64,000 nt of DNA from Pisaster brevispinus (lineage: Eukaryota > Echinodermata > Asteroidea > Forcipulatida > Asteriidae): NCBI GenBank assembly GCA_023634235.1, contig JAMKCF010000016.1:9099366-9163365 (forward strand), given 5' to 3'. The notes under the pieces are model-generated. The model was given only the letters and a program-made list of their open reading frames with translations. It was not told where the DNA came from and ran no database searches. The stretch's first letter is position 1. Every line of letters begins with the position of its first letter. Below, in pieces: positions 14,101-29,100 of this stretch. The position numbers and the translations under genes were made by a program.

Positions 14101-17100
14101 TGGTAATGGTGCCCGCATCACTGTCCACCATTCGCTCGGTCTCAGCACCTCATCCAGAGGCCCTTGTCATTTTCAAAATTTTGCTAAAATCCTACCTTTT
14201 TTGAGAGCTTGCTGTAAGGTGCTGAGAGCAAGGACACTTTAGTTGGTGCCTTATAAACTTAAAAATTGATTAACTGATTGATTAAAGGCAAAGTATACCT
14301 TTGGTTTTTGGAACCATTTGATTGTTTTAGTAGGTATATACAATAAAAACTAACCTGTGAAAATTTCACTTCAAAAGGTGGTCACATTTTTGAGATATCA
14401 CCGAAAAATCAGAGCGAATTTATCCACGCAGGAAGAATATTCCCTATAGGAATACACGATCTGAGAAACGTTATGGCCGTAACGCTTCTCAGATTCAAAT
14501 TTTGGGGGATAAAAAGTGATATATTGTCCATAACCGCAGTACTTCGAAGTGAAAAGTTTCTCAAAATGCATTTTACTATCAAAAGCTGCTGTACTTCTTA
14601 CCAAGTACGTTTTTATTGCCATTACTTTTCAGAGTCTTTACCAAACGTATACCTTCCCTTTAACCATTCCTGCCACCAAAAAACCCCAAAAAACTTACAC
14701 ATAACGCTAACGGTGGCTACGTCATTAGCATATTCGTACAGTTCTAGATTGGTGGCCTGACACATGTAGTCGACGCTGTTCATCTGGGCAGTCGTGATGG
14801 TCAGGTTCTGTGAGGTGATGAAGCCACCGTTGGGAGCGGGTACGACCACGTCTGGAGATGAGCTGACCTGTTGACCGCCGGTGTACCACGAGATGGAGGC
14901 GCTGGGATTGCTGTTGGCTGCAGGTCAAACAGTTGGAGATACATGTAGTTCAAATTAGTCAGGTGTAATATTTGCACGAAGGAAAATTAAAATGAGAAAA
15001 AAAAGGCGAGGGCAGAACTATCATTGATAAAGGCTTTGATTGGCTTACGGTTTGGCTGGCAAAAGGTTCAAATTGAGATGTTACAATTGAGGAGGTTTAC
15101 ACCGACTCTGCACATCACCAGAAACACGAAACTACAGGTTGGGGACATAATTTGGACTATTTCTTTCTCCCTTTGGTGACTGTTTTACTTCTTTCAAGAA
15201 AGTTTTGTAAATTGAAGACGTTTTTGAATTTTCCTTTAACAAAATCCTGAGATCAGAAAGTAAAAATCTTTTCTTTTAAACCTGAAAAATCACCTGCCTT
15301 TCACCTGTCAATTTGTCTTTGTTCAAACCCAAAATATATAAATTTTACCCAGTCAGTTTCCTCTGTGGTTTATTACTTGATATTTTTATTTTTTTTATTA
15401 ATTCTTTGTAAGCAAAGTCCCATAAACAGGCTTAAACCACTCCCGGTAAAGGACTAAGAGAAGAAAACATTTCAAATGAAAATAGCTCAGGGGAGCTGAA
15501 TGTAGAAACTGATTTTCCTCTTAAAACAGTCTAGATTGTATAGGATGGAGGGAAAACATGCACCAGGCAAGGAGTTCTAAAGAGATGCAGTCTGTGGAAT
15601 AAAGCTATAGGAATGGCTCCTCATTCTACATCTCAGCAAATTATAAGAGTGTATGGGTGAGAAGAAGCAGAAACCCTGGTTTCACGCTCATCAATCCTGA
15701 TAGATTAAACCAGGCCAAATTTCGTAGGGCTGCTTAAAGCAGACAATTATTCTGAGCAACTTTTGGCTAAGCAAAAAAAAGCATGATGCCAGTCACAGAT
15801 TGTACATGTGACATGGTACTTTGGCTGGTAACCTTATTCAGATTTTGCTGTGCTTCACTACTTTTGTGTTTTTTTTTAAGCAGCGCTATGAAATTGTGCC
15901 CAGGTCAGACACACTGGTGGCATATTTACCATAAAAAATATCTGTTGAGAAGACAGAGGTTGGCTACGCACCTTTGGTGGGAAAGAGGTTGTAACCTTGA
16001 CCCCAACCCTTCACCAAGGAGATTAATAATTTTATTTGAATAAACACTTTCAAACAAACTCTTTCTCTTTATAGATAGTTCCCAATAGACGCCATCTTTA
16101 CGGGCAAATTGCATTTCGGCTTGCAGGCGCGACAAGCGCTCAAATTATTAACGCAGACGCACTGCAATGAGTTTTGTGAAATGTGCGCGTGCTGCACGCC
16201 GTTCTCACGCAAAACGCACGACCGTGTGTTCCAAATTGCCCGTAAAGATGGCCGACTTACGTCATATTGCAACCTATCTATACTCACCTGATTTACAATG
16301 GAGTGTCAGTGTGGTCCCAGAGTTCACCATCATCTCATGACCAGTGATGTTAACGTAGGCTGGGGGAACTGCAGTAAATGAAAAGCAGACAAACTTCTAT
16401 ATACCCAGCATCCCAAAACTAAACTATATCGTAAACACACTCAGCAACAAGCTAAAAGGCAGGGTATACTGTTGATAACTGTCAAACACCAGTATCCTCA
16501 CTTGGTATATCCCAACATATGCATACGATAACAAAACTGTGAAAATTTGGGCTCAATTGGTCATCAGAGTTGCAAGAAAATAATGAAAGAAAAAAAAACC
16601 AGAATTGTATATTTTTTAGATGCCTGAGAAAGGTTTCATTCTCAGATTCAACTTGTTGATGAAAAAATTACCGTCCTTCTCTAAAACTACAGTACTTCAA
16701 AAGGGTGTCATCTCTAACAATGCTTTATAATATCAACAGCTCTCCAGTGCCTCTTTACCAAGTAAGTTTTTTACGGTCATTAATTGTTTGGAGTAATTAC
16801 CAAAAGTAAACCCTTCCTCTAATGTCAGGGATGAGATTCAACAAATTTGAAAATTTCTGAAAAATTAGCCAAAAGGTCTGGGTCCCCCCCCCCTTATTCC
16901 AAACCCAGAACCTCCCATATGTTACAATTCACAAGGTTTAAGGACTCTGTCTCTGTGCATCACCAGAAATACAAAACTACCGGTTTGGACACAATTCGGA
17001 CTAGTTTTTTTTCTTTCTCGCTTTGGTGACTGTTTGGACTTCTTTCAAGAAAATGTGAAGGCTAGAGGAGTTTTAAGGAAGTCCTCAAATCTGGACAAAT

Positions 17101-20100
17101 TGTGACAAATACTAAGTACAGATGATGACCCAAAAAAATCATGATAGATTATGAATATTTAAAGAGCAAGGAAAGAGTCAAATTCAATTTTGCGATGTAC
17201 TCATTTTCGGCTCAGCCGCGACACGCCAGTGTCTCCGCAAACCTCACTTGATTACAATCTTCACAATGCAAAGATTTCAATTCCCACATAACTCACAGTA
17301 CACAGTGAACTGTACTTGGGCAGTCAGAGGTTGCGGTAGAACCCGACTGCTGACTTGACATCTGTACACGGCGTTGTTGTCGCTGTAGCCGACTGTTATA
17401 GGGAGGGTGTTTCTCGCCCCTGCACCATCGGTGATGTAGGAATGATCCATCTGAACACCGTTCTTCCACCAGTACACCTGTTTCAAAGAGAAGACAATAT
17501 AATTGTTTTGTTTTAGAAACTCAGAGAGAGTTCTACCATATCAAGCACCACCGTCGATATGAAGGAGTTTTCTGTCTAGAAACGTTCAGCCCACCCTAAA
17601 AACTTAAAGCTAAAATTTAAAATGACAACACTATTATTTTAAAGTTAGAATGTATTTCATTTGTTTTAGAATGAGTAAAATAGTTTCCAATAAACACATC
17701 ATTCAAGCAAACTTTAAGGATAAAAAACAAAACATCATTGATTAATTTTAGTGTGAAAGCTTACTGATTATGAATTTTATACTGAAACCATTTTTTTCTG
17801 TAAGATACTTCCCTCTGAAATGAGGTCATGTTCAAGAAAACGGTATCTGAGAACCTTAAAAAAAAAAAATATGTAATCAGATGATTTCGGTTGCTAAAAC
17901 CAAAGTTAAGGACAAAGTCTTCATATTTTTTATTATTATTTTATTATTTTTAGTTTTTATTATTATTTAAAATATTTCAAAAGTCACGGCCAGAGGCCGA
18001 ATTGATTTTGAAACATATTTGACAAAAAATAAAAGAAAGAGAAAACACAGAAATTACGACAATAAAAGGACGGAAAGCAAGAGCAAGAAATTGGTCCGGC
18101 CAAAAGTGATTACCAAGAACAAAAAAGTTAGGTTCTATTTAAAATGCGAGTGAGGTATTGGGATAACACTTTTGCCATATCTATCCAACTTGAAATTAGT
18201 TTCTTGAAAATTGCTGTGTGTGTCTGAGAGACATAGAATGGGTTTTGGGATTAATTTGGAGCAGATTACTAAAACGGTTAGAAGATGCTGTAAAATGTGC
18301 ATGGTTTTTCACTATTTTCTCCTGATTAAAGGGAAGGTCTACATTTGATAATCACTCTTAAAATTAATGGCAATAAAAACTGTAATACTTGGAAGTACAG
18401 CAGCTTTCGATAGTATAAAGCATTTTGAGAATCATTTCACTTGGAAGTAATGTGGTTATGGAAAAAGATATCAGTTTTTCTCCTTAATCAAAGACAAAAA
18501 TTGTATTAAAAAAAAAAAGCTTCTCAGTTTACCTCTGCCAGTGGGTTCCCACCTCTAGAAGCACAGTCCAAAGTGACCACGTCTCCCTGCCGGGCCGCTA
18601 CACCCTGCTGGTAACCAGTGATCAGCGGGGGACCAGGAGGAACTGAAACAAAGAAAGAGTCAAACATTGAAGAACTTCTCAAGAGAAGAAAACTACAAAG
18701 TGGAAGCTGAATTTCAAATCTTCATTCTTGAGCACGTACATTTCTGCCATTGTTGCACAGTGTTCTTTCACTGTGTAATTCATTGCATAATTAAGTCACA
18801 AATTCTGATTCGTGAAAAGCAAAGCGGCAAGTCCAGTGATTGGCCGTTTATGCTAATTGTGAAACCACAAAACTATTACGTTTACATGTAGGTCCTGAAA
18901 CTTGGTGAAAATATTAACAGAAAAGTTTGAAAGGAGTTTTGATATAAATGATTTACTTGTCTATTTGATTTTGGACAGATTCGCTACTTCATAAGGACAA
19001 AAGTTTCCCACAGACTTACAGATTCTCCAAGTGGAGTGCCCTTTGGCAAAATGAAAATGGCCGTGCCCCGTCGGAAATGAAAAGTCCTGGCCTGTCACAA
19101 TTAGGAACTAACAAAAAATGTGACAGGATCCTAACTAAGTAAGGTTTGCGGTAACACCATGTGAAAATCTCTTTTGAGTAGTGTAGGTTCTGAAAAGAAG
19201 CGGTGGTTAAAGACTCGACGTTTCGATCAGTATGCTCTGATCGTCCTTTCTCCTGAAGACAATCAGAGCATACTGATTGAAACATTGAGTCGTTAACCAC
19301 CGGTTCTTTTCAGAACCTACACTACTCAAAAGAGATTTTTCACATGGTGTTACCGCAAACCTTACTTAGTTAATACTTCCACCATGCAAAGTTTCAAATC
19401 CTACTTAGGATCCTAACTATGGTGTGTGAACAAATACTCACATCTGACATTGAGGACGACAGTTACAAAGTGCGGCGAGACCAAGGCAGGATGCTCCACC
19501 ACGCACTTGTACTCCACGCCGTTGTCTTCCTTCTCTGGATTCAACGTCAACGTGCTGACGACGTTCTGCTTCTTCCCCAGCGGGTCCCCGGAGGGCTGCA
19601 CTGTGGTGACCGGTGTGATGTACAAGACGGGGCCATCGTTCTTCAGCCAGGTTACGGTTGCCTCTGGCCGGCCGCCGTTGGTCCTGCAGGTGAGGGTGAT
19701 TGTGGACGGTGGATCGATGGTGATCTGAGTGCCGTTCTCGTAGTTATCCATCGTGGGTGGATCTGGGGGCACTTGAAAGATAAAATATAGAGTACACGCA
19801 GTTGAGTATTGGTGAGCGGCATAAAGGTTGGTCAGGTTGGCGGAAGTGGTATCTTTCCTAGCCTTTCCACCTCTGGGACCACAGTTCGAGTCCCGGCGGG
19901 GGGCACTATATGGTGGATTGTGTTTTCAGTCCCTACCTGATTGCGTGGGTTTTCCCTGGAATAATTCTCTAGGGGGTTTTCCTCCCACATCTAAAACTGA
20001 AACTTCTTTCCTTGCCTTCTCTCCATGGGGTTCTTGGCCAGTACAGTGATTAAGTTTACTTTTCTGAGACTCCTTTGCTTCTTAACCAGAATTAATAAAC

Positions 20101-23100
20101 GAAATAAAGGTTTGATGCATTCCTTGTAAAAAAAAATTTCCTGTAATAATTTGTCAATAACCACACCATCAAACTATGAAACTTTTCATAAAATAAGGTG
20201 CTCACATTTTCAAGGAAAACATTGAATTACCATTTGTTTTTTTTGTTTTTTCTTGTGAGATAATTATTGGGGGTTTCGGCCATCAGCCGAAACCACCTTT
20301 GTTTTCGTCGAGATTTTTATTTTATTTCACTATTATTATTATACTTCTTTCCGAAAAAGTCTCATAGCATTTACACGTGAAATTTGTTACCGTTCGATCT
20401 CAGGAACTACAGTCTTAAAAGACACAAACAATACATCAAATGAAAGCCTGTGCTCTAACTTAGATCAAGCAGCAGTTCGATCGAGGGTTTTTAATCATCT
20501 GTTGACGATATTAACGATTTAAAAACACGTATCGTCAACAAAGCACGATCGTCTTGTGTGTGTACATTGCACGTAATTCACACTGTACATCGCATACGGC
20601 CATACCCACACAGAGCCCATTGTCCACACGCGTGGCATCGTTCGACCTTTGTACCGTTCATTTTGGTTGACTACTTCGCTTCTGCAGTTAATGGTGAACC
20701 TGTATAGCGCCCTCTTGTTTGTGGAGAGTCCTCGAACTATTAAATACGGAAGCGTTTGGGGATATTAGTAGCGGTTTGTTCTCACGCAATTTCAATGCAT
20801 TCTCCCACCACAATTTATTTCAAGGTCTGTGCAGTATAGCTTATTAATAACTTTAGCATTGGCATGGTAATTTATAGTTAACAATTATTTATTATTTAAA
20901 ACTTTATATCGTCTGAACCATAACGTAAAAGAGTTATATTTTTGTACCGTCTTGTAGCTTATCACAACGTTCGTACGAAAAACGTGTTTTCATCATCGTG
21001 ATGTCATCAGGTGTCAAATTAATTATTACATTAATTCAACATTGACAACAAAGCCGAAACCCCAGTGTTTGTTCGTTACAAACTCGTTTCTATTTTTTTT
21101 ATTTTTTTTTTTATTTTCAATCCTTTACTTTGACTAATGGGGGTTACCTTGCACTATTAGTGTAGCTTCCTCCGATCTGAGACCTGGTACTTGACACCTG
21201 TAGACATCGTCATCTTCCAACTGTGCATTCTCTATGCGGAGATTGGCTTCGCTGGTTGCATCACCTGCATGGAGTTGAACCATTTAAAGGAAGTATCATT
21301 GATTGGTAAATACTCCAAAAATTCATGACCGTAAAAACTTACTTGGGGAGAAGCACTGCACTACTGCAGTTGTTGATAGTTTATACTAAACTATTTTGAG
21401 AAAGGATTCTCATTGAAAAGTAATATGGTTTGGACCATACTGATCACACTAAGAACATTTGAATATGAGAAACGATTCAAGCATGAATCGTTTCTCAGAT
21501 TTCTGAGGGTTGGCGTCTGTTCGCGAATGCTGCGACCAGAGATGCAAGATGGTACCAGCTGTCACCTCGCTAAATATGGATGGTTTAGACGTTCGTGTGA
21601 AAATTGCGTGTGGCTTTTTGCTGGGTGTTTTTTTTTTATTCCCAATGGAAGAGCACTGTGTAAAATGAAAATGGCCTTGCCGTCTCAAAGATGAAATTCC
21701 AGGCCATTGTCAGTAAAAGTTTTGCTGATTTTTCTGAGGGCAAAAAAAAAAATTGGAAATTGGATTAAATTAGGAAAAATATCATGCCTGAATAACCCTA
21801 GTATTAGCATACCAGGTGTTCCCAAGGGTGTTTAAAATTCCACTTCCAATTGTTTTATTTCTTGGAAATCGGCTTAGCAGTTAGCCTTGTCCAAGGCTCT
21901 TCTTTACACAACAAGCACCCCGCTTTGAATTCACCAGGTAGCATAACAATACAGGCACGGTACTGCAGTACTTGATATACAGTATACCGTGGGGTCGAAG
22001 CATGGTTTTTCAACCTCGTACTAAAAACGAAGCCGAAACAGAGCCTTGTTCCCATTGTAAACGGCAGTTTATGTTTTTCTTTATCATTGCGCAGGGATTC
22101 CAGCGCTAATTACGTAAGCTGGAATCGGATATTGAATATTCATTCCCTGTACTGGGCGGATAATCGTCCAATCATAAACTCTCGTTATGACGTAATGAGT
22201 ATGTAGTATTCGCCTTGCCACTATACATTAACCAATGAGCATACACCTTCGGGAAATATTAGCATAAAGCAACTCCGCCCACAATCTGACCTTTTTACAG
22301 TGGGAACAAGGCTCTGTTTCGGCTTCGTTTTTTGGTACGAGGTTGAAAAACCATGCTTCGACCCCACGGTATACTGTAATATCAAGTACTGCAGTAACGT
22401 GCCAGTATTGTTATGCTACCTGGTGAATTCAAAGCGGGGGTGCTTGCGTAAAGAGCCTTGGACAAGGCTACTTAGCAGTCTAAAATAGAGCTTTTGTTTT
22501 CAAACCCTGGATTAATAAACCCACTCACCTATGATAGTATACCTAGGGTAGCCTGGCATATCTCTACTCAGCCCTAGTGGCACATTGCCGCTGCCTTTGG
22601 TCCACAGGATACCAGGAGTTACCTCCAAGTTGTCCACGGCACAGTACAGAATCACCTCTCCTCCCTCCACAACTGTACTATCTACGGGCTGTTGGGAAAA
22701 ACTTGCCTGACCAGCAACTGAGTGAGAGAGAGAAAGAGAGAGAGAGAGAGACAGAGTGAAACAGAGTTAGAGAGAGAAAGAGAGAAATGTACATGAGAAA
22801 TGAAAATGATTGTTCACAAGTCACAAAATGTTCTGGGCTCCATTTTACAAAACACTAGATTTATCTCAAACACGTACATGTAGGAGGGAAGGTGAACCTT
22901 TGGTACTGCAAAAATTAATGACCATAACAACTTACTTGGTAAGAAAGCACTGGAGAGCTGTTGATATTGTAAAACATTATTTGAAACGACAGTACACCCT
23001 TTGAAGTAATGTAGTTTTAGACAAACAAAGAGGTAATTTTTCATGTACATGTACGTACATGTGTACACAATTTGAAAATGAGAAAGGCTTTAGGCATGAA

Positions 23101-26100
23101 GCCTTTCTCAGGCATCTGGAAGCACACAATTCTATGCAACAAGGTGTTTTTCTTTCATTCATTATTTTCTTTGCAACTTGGATGACCAATTCAGCCCATA
23201 TTTTCACATGTTTGTTACATGTATTTCATGCATATGTTGGGATACACCAAGTGAGGATACTGGTCTTTGACAAGTACCAAAAGTATGCCACCCTTTAACC
23301 AGTGGAGTGTCTGTACAGTCTGTCTGTATTTTTGGCAGGATATTTGACACCTTGTTTATCTACCATTTGGACATATATATTTTTTTGTATTGTTAGAAGT
23401 GAAGTGTTATTATGTAACCTTTGACATCACAGGTTTACAAAAAAAAGACCAAATACATTCTAGCCTGGACTTTCCTGCAGATTTGTACACAGCTTGATGG
23501 AAGATGTTAGGCTTAAAATACTGCTACATTTTATGGAGAGTGCACTGTCTAATTTTTATCCACTTTTGGTGTTCTGTGAAGAAAGGGGGCACATCTCAAA
23601 ACGTGTACAACTGTTTCGAATGTACATGTACAGTTTAAAACACTTGAATTTATGTTGAAATTAAGACACAAAATTTACACTGTGTGACCAGTGTAGAATC
23701 TTGCCTGCCCAGGGCCTGGAACATTTGAGTTCACTTTTTTTTTGTAAACAAAGGTTACATAAAATTACAACTACTGTAGTAGGACAACCTAATGATCACA
23801 ATATTACTCCTTGATAGCTTGATGCATGCATGTACAGTGTACATACAGTACAATTGTAGTTCACAAAATACACTTAAATAAAGTGTTATTAGGTTTGAAA
23901 TAATTTATTTTAACTTTAAAAGTGAACCAACAAAAACATAAATGTCAACTTGTATTTTAGTTGGCTTTTATTAGAAGGAGATTAGCGAACGATTTCCTTA
24001 GTTTGCACTTGATAAGGTGATCCCTGCAAGCTATAAAAGAGCTCTACCTCCAGCATGCACAGAGCAAGGACAAGTAGCTCACCCACAACCACTGGAACAA
24101 TTTGCAGCTGAAGTGACACACCCCTGCTGAGATTTGACCCAGCCCAGCTGAGTGACATGTGGCTGACATTAATTGTCTGGCCTTGTCATCAGGTTGGGTC
24201 ATACCACTTGCTGGGATGGGTGCAGAAGGGGAACACTGACAACTTAAGCGTTTTAAAGGGAATTGTGTGGGCCCACGAACCAGTAGTAGTAAGCTGGCAG
24301 CCAAAAGCATTTTGGTCAAGTCCTTTTTAGGGCTCCGTGGTCAAATGAACAAGGTACCATTATCCAAGTACAGGAATCAGGATTCTCCCCAAACACAAGC
24401 TAGTGTATGGGGCCGATAAGCACAAATAATAATATTAATAATTAATACAAGACATTTATATGGCGCATAATGCAGGAGCCTCTATGCGAAACACAAAACA
24501 TGAAACAATGGGGAAAAACAAAAAATTTACTAAAACTAATTGTCACAAAAGAAAGATTCAAACAAATGAGTCTTTAAAAGTCCTTTATAAAAAAAGCCTA
24601 CGACACCCGGTATTCCCAGGCGGTCTCCCATCCAATTACTGACCAGGCCCGACGTTGCTTAACTACGGTGATCGGACGAGAACCGGTGTGTTCAACGTAG
24701 TATGGTCGTAGACAATCAAATGGGGCTTTTGTGCATATTTATTGACAACAATGTATGCCACATCATTAGCATATTTCAAAACGTAAACGCACAGTCATTG
24801 GGTCTGATAGAACTAAGTTCTTCTCTCTTTCTACACATCGCTTAATTTTTAGAGTTCAATCAATGAAAGTTGAACACCCGTCGTGTATAAGAACCAAACT
24901 AGCATTTCAAAATGTATTGGGCAAAATGATTGAACCATAGAGGGGAAAAGTCTTTGACTGGACAACGACTTTAACCCAGTACAGATACAGATACAGATGG
25001 AGTAAAAAACAACTTTAAATACCATATCACATGTAATTTAAATAAAATATAACAAAATAGTATTTAAAAAAGCCTACGACACCCGGTATTCCCAGGCGGT
25101 CTCCCATCCAAGTACTGACCGGGCCCGACGTTGCTTAACTTCGGTGATCGGACGAGAACCGGTGTGTTCAACGTAGTATGGTCGTAGACAATCAAGTAGG
25201 GCTTTTATGCATATTTATTGACAACAATGTATGCCACATCATTTGCATATTTCAAAACGTAATCGCACAGTCATTGGGTCTGATAGAACTAAGTTCTTCT
25301 CTCTTTCTACACATCGCTTAATTTTTAGAGTTCAATCAATGAAAGTTGAACACCCGTCGCGTATAAGAACCAAACTACCTGGCCCATTCCTTGGAATGAG
25401 TTACCTGAGATACTGGAGTCACTGCACCTTCAGTGGAGCTTCCTTCAGGAAAACTGTGAGTCAGAATCCTTAAATTCCCTTGGAAGACTCCACAACCAAG
25501 TAACCAAGTAACCAGTTAACCAAGTGACCAGTTGACCCAGTGACCAGGTGATGACCAGGTGACAAAGTGACCAAGTGACCAAGTGACCAAGTAACCAAGT
25601 AACCAAGTAACCAAGTAACCAAGTAACCAAGTAACCAAGTAACCAAGTAATCAAGCATTCAAGTGACCAGTTGACCCAGTGACCAGGTGATGACCAGGTG
25701 ACAAAGTGACCAAGTGACCAAGTCAACTATTCAAGCAAAGTTTCAGTGACATAGTTTTCGACTGGAACGGGTATATTCAAAGTTGTAGTTCGAAGACAAT
25801 CAAATATTTACTTAAGTACATATTACTTGATGATGTGCAATCATTAGCATGCCATATTTCAAAACGTATTGTGCAAAATGATTGAACCGTGGAGGGAAAA
25901 AGTCTTTGATTGGACAACGATTTTAACCCAGTAAAGATACAGATACAGAACACTTCAAATACCATCTAAGTCTTACATGTAATTTTAATTAAATATAACA
26001 AAATAGTATTAAAAAGCCTACGACACCCGGTATTCCCAGGCGGTCTCCCATCCAAGTACTGACCGGGCCCGACGTTGCTTAACTTCGGTGATCGGACGAG

Positions 26101-29100
26101 AACCGGTGTGTTCAACGTAGTATGGTCGTAGACAATCAAATGGGGCTTTTGTGCATATTTATTGACAACTATGTACGCCACATCATTAGCATATTTCAAA
26201 ACGTAAACGCACAGTCATTATGGGTCTGATAAATTTAAGTTCTTCTCTCTTCCCCACACATCACTTAGAGTTCAATCAATGAAAGCTGAACACCTGTGTC
26301 GCGTCTAAGAACCAAACTACCTGGCCCATTCCTTGAGTAAGTTACCTGAGATATTGGTGTCACTGCATGCACCTTCAGTGGAGCTTCCTTCAGGAAAACT
26401 GTGAGAGTCCTTTGATTCCCTTGGAAGACTTCACAAGAAAGTAACCAAGTAACCAGTTAACCCAGTGACCAGGTGATGACCAGGTAACAAAGTGACCAAG
26501 TGACCAAGTAATCAAGTAATCAAGTGACCAGTTGACCCAGTGACCAGGTGATGACCAGGTGACAAAGTGACCAAGTGACCAAGTAATCAAGTAATCAAGT
26601 GACCAGTTGACCCAGTGACCAGTGATGACCAGGTGACAAAGTGACCAAGTGACCAAGTAATCAAGTAACCAAGTAACCAGTTGACCCAGTGACCAGGTGA
26701 TGACCAGGTGACAAAGTGACCAAGTGACCAAGTAATCAAGTAACCAAGTAACCAGTTAACCCAGTGACCAGGTGATGACCAGGTGACAAAGTGACCAAGT
26801 GACCAAGTAATCAAGTAACCAAGTAACCAGTTGACCCTGTGACCAGGTGATGACCAGGTGACAAAGTGACCAAGTGACCAAGTAATCAAGTGACCAGTTG
26901 ACCCAGTGACCAGGTGATGACCAGGTGACAAAGTGACCAAGTGACCAAGTAATCAAGTGACCAGTTGACCCAGTGACCAGGTGATGACCAGGTGACAAAG
27001 TGACCAGGTGATGACCAAGTGACAAAGTGACCAAGTGACCAAGTAATCAAGTGACCAGTTGACCCAGTGACCAGGTGATGACCAGGTGACAAAGTGACCA
27101 GGTGATGACCAGGTGACAAAGTGACCAAGTGACCAAGTCAACTATTCAAGCAAAGCTTAGGTGACATTGTTTTCGACTGGAGCAGGTGTATTCAAAGTTG
27201 TAGTTCGAAGACAATCAAATATTTACTTCAGTACATATTACTTGATAACTTGATGTGCAATCATTAGCATGCCATATTTCAAAACGTATTGTGCAAAATG
27301 ATTGAACCGTGGAGGGAAAAAGTCTTTGATTGGACAACGATTTTAACCCAGTACAGATACAGATACAGAAAGAGTAACTTAGAAACATGTAATTTTAATA
27401 AAATATAACAAAATAGTATTAAAAAGCCTACGACACCCGGTATTCCCAGGCGGTCTCCCATCCAAGTACTGACCGGGCCCGACGTTGCTTAACTTCGGTG
27501 ATCAGACGAGAACCGGTGTGTTCAACGTAGTATGGTCGTAGACAATCAAATGGGGCTTTTGTGCATATTTATTGACAACAATGTATGCCACATCATTTGC
27601 ATATTTCAAAACATTAACGCACAGTCATTGGGTCTGATAGAACTAAGTTCTTCTCTCTTTCTACACATCGCTTAATTTTTAGAGTTCAATCAATGAAAGT
27701 TGAACACCCGTCGCGTATAAGAACCAAACTAGCATTTCAAAATGTATTGGGCAAAATGATTGAACCATAGAGGGGAAAAGTCTTTGATTGGACAACGATT
27801 TTAACCGAGTACAGATACAGATGGAGTAAAAAACAACTTTAAATACCATCTCACATGTAATTTAAATAAAATATAACAAAATAATATTAAAAAGCCTACG
27901 ACACCCGGTATTCCCAGGCGGTCTCCCATCCAAGTACTGACCGGGCCCGACGTTGCTTAACTTCGGTGATCGGACGAGAACCGGTGTGTTCAACGTAGTA
28001 TGGTCGTAGACAATCAAATGGGGCTTTTGTGCATATTTATTGACAACAATGTATGCCACATCATTAGCATATTTCAAAACGTAAACGCACAGTCATTATG
28101 GGTCTGATAAATTTAAGTTCTTCTCTCTTCCCCACACATCACTTAGAGTTCAATCAATAAAAGCTGAACACCTGTGTCGCGAAGAACCAAACTACTGTAC
28201 CTGGCCCATTCCTTCTAAGAGTAAGTTACCTGAGATATTGGTGTCACTGCATGCACCTTCAGTGGAGCGTCCTTCAGGAAAACTGTGAGAGTCCTTTGAT
28301 TCCCTTGGAAGACTTCACAAGAAAGTAACCAAGTAACCAGTTAACCAAGTGACCACTTGACCCAGTGACCAGGTGATGACCAGGTGACAAAGTGACCAAG
28401 TGACCAAGTAATCAAGTAGTCAAGTGACCAGTTGACCCAGTGACCAGGTGATGACCAGGTGACAAAGTGACCAAGTGACCAAGTAATCAAGTAGTCAAGT
28501 GACCAGTTGACCCAGTGACCAGGTGATGACCAGGTGACAAAGTGACCAAGTGACCAAGTAATCAAGTAGTCAAGTGACCAGTTGACCCAGTGACCAGGTG
28601 ATGACCAGGTGACAAAGTGACCAAGTGACCAAGTAATCAAGTAGTCAAGTGACCAGTTGACCCAGTGACCAGGTGATGACCAGGTGACAAAGTGACCAAG
28701 TGACCAAGTAATCAAGTAACCAGTTGACCCAGTGACCAGGTGATGACCAGGTGACAAAGTGACCAAGTGACCAAGTAATCAAGTAATCAAGTGACCAGTT
28801 GACCCTGTGACCAGGTGATGACCAGGTGATGACCAGGTGATGACCAGGTGATGACCAGGTGACAAAGTGACCAAGTGTCCAAGTAACCAAGTAATCAAGT
28901 GACCAGTTGACCCAGCGACCAGGTGATGACCAGTGACAAAGTGACCAAGTGACCAAGTACATTGTAATCAAGTAATCAAGTGACCAGTTGACCCAGTGAC
29001 CAGGTGATGACCAGGTGACAAGGTGACCAAGTAATCAAGTAATCAAGTTACGAGTTGACCCAGTGACCAGGTGATGACCAGGTGACAAAGTGACCAAGTG

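Noticed and set aside
26390..27141. Overlapping minus-strand open frames rich in LVTWSLGHFVTWSSPGHW
   Set aside because: They translate the GACCAAGT minisatellite in several frames at once; the same applies to 25445-25726 and 28341-28971. No start context, splice pattern or domain supports a protein.
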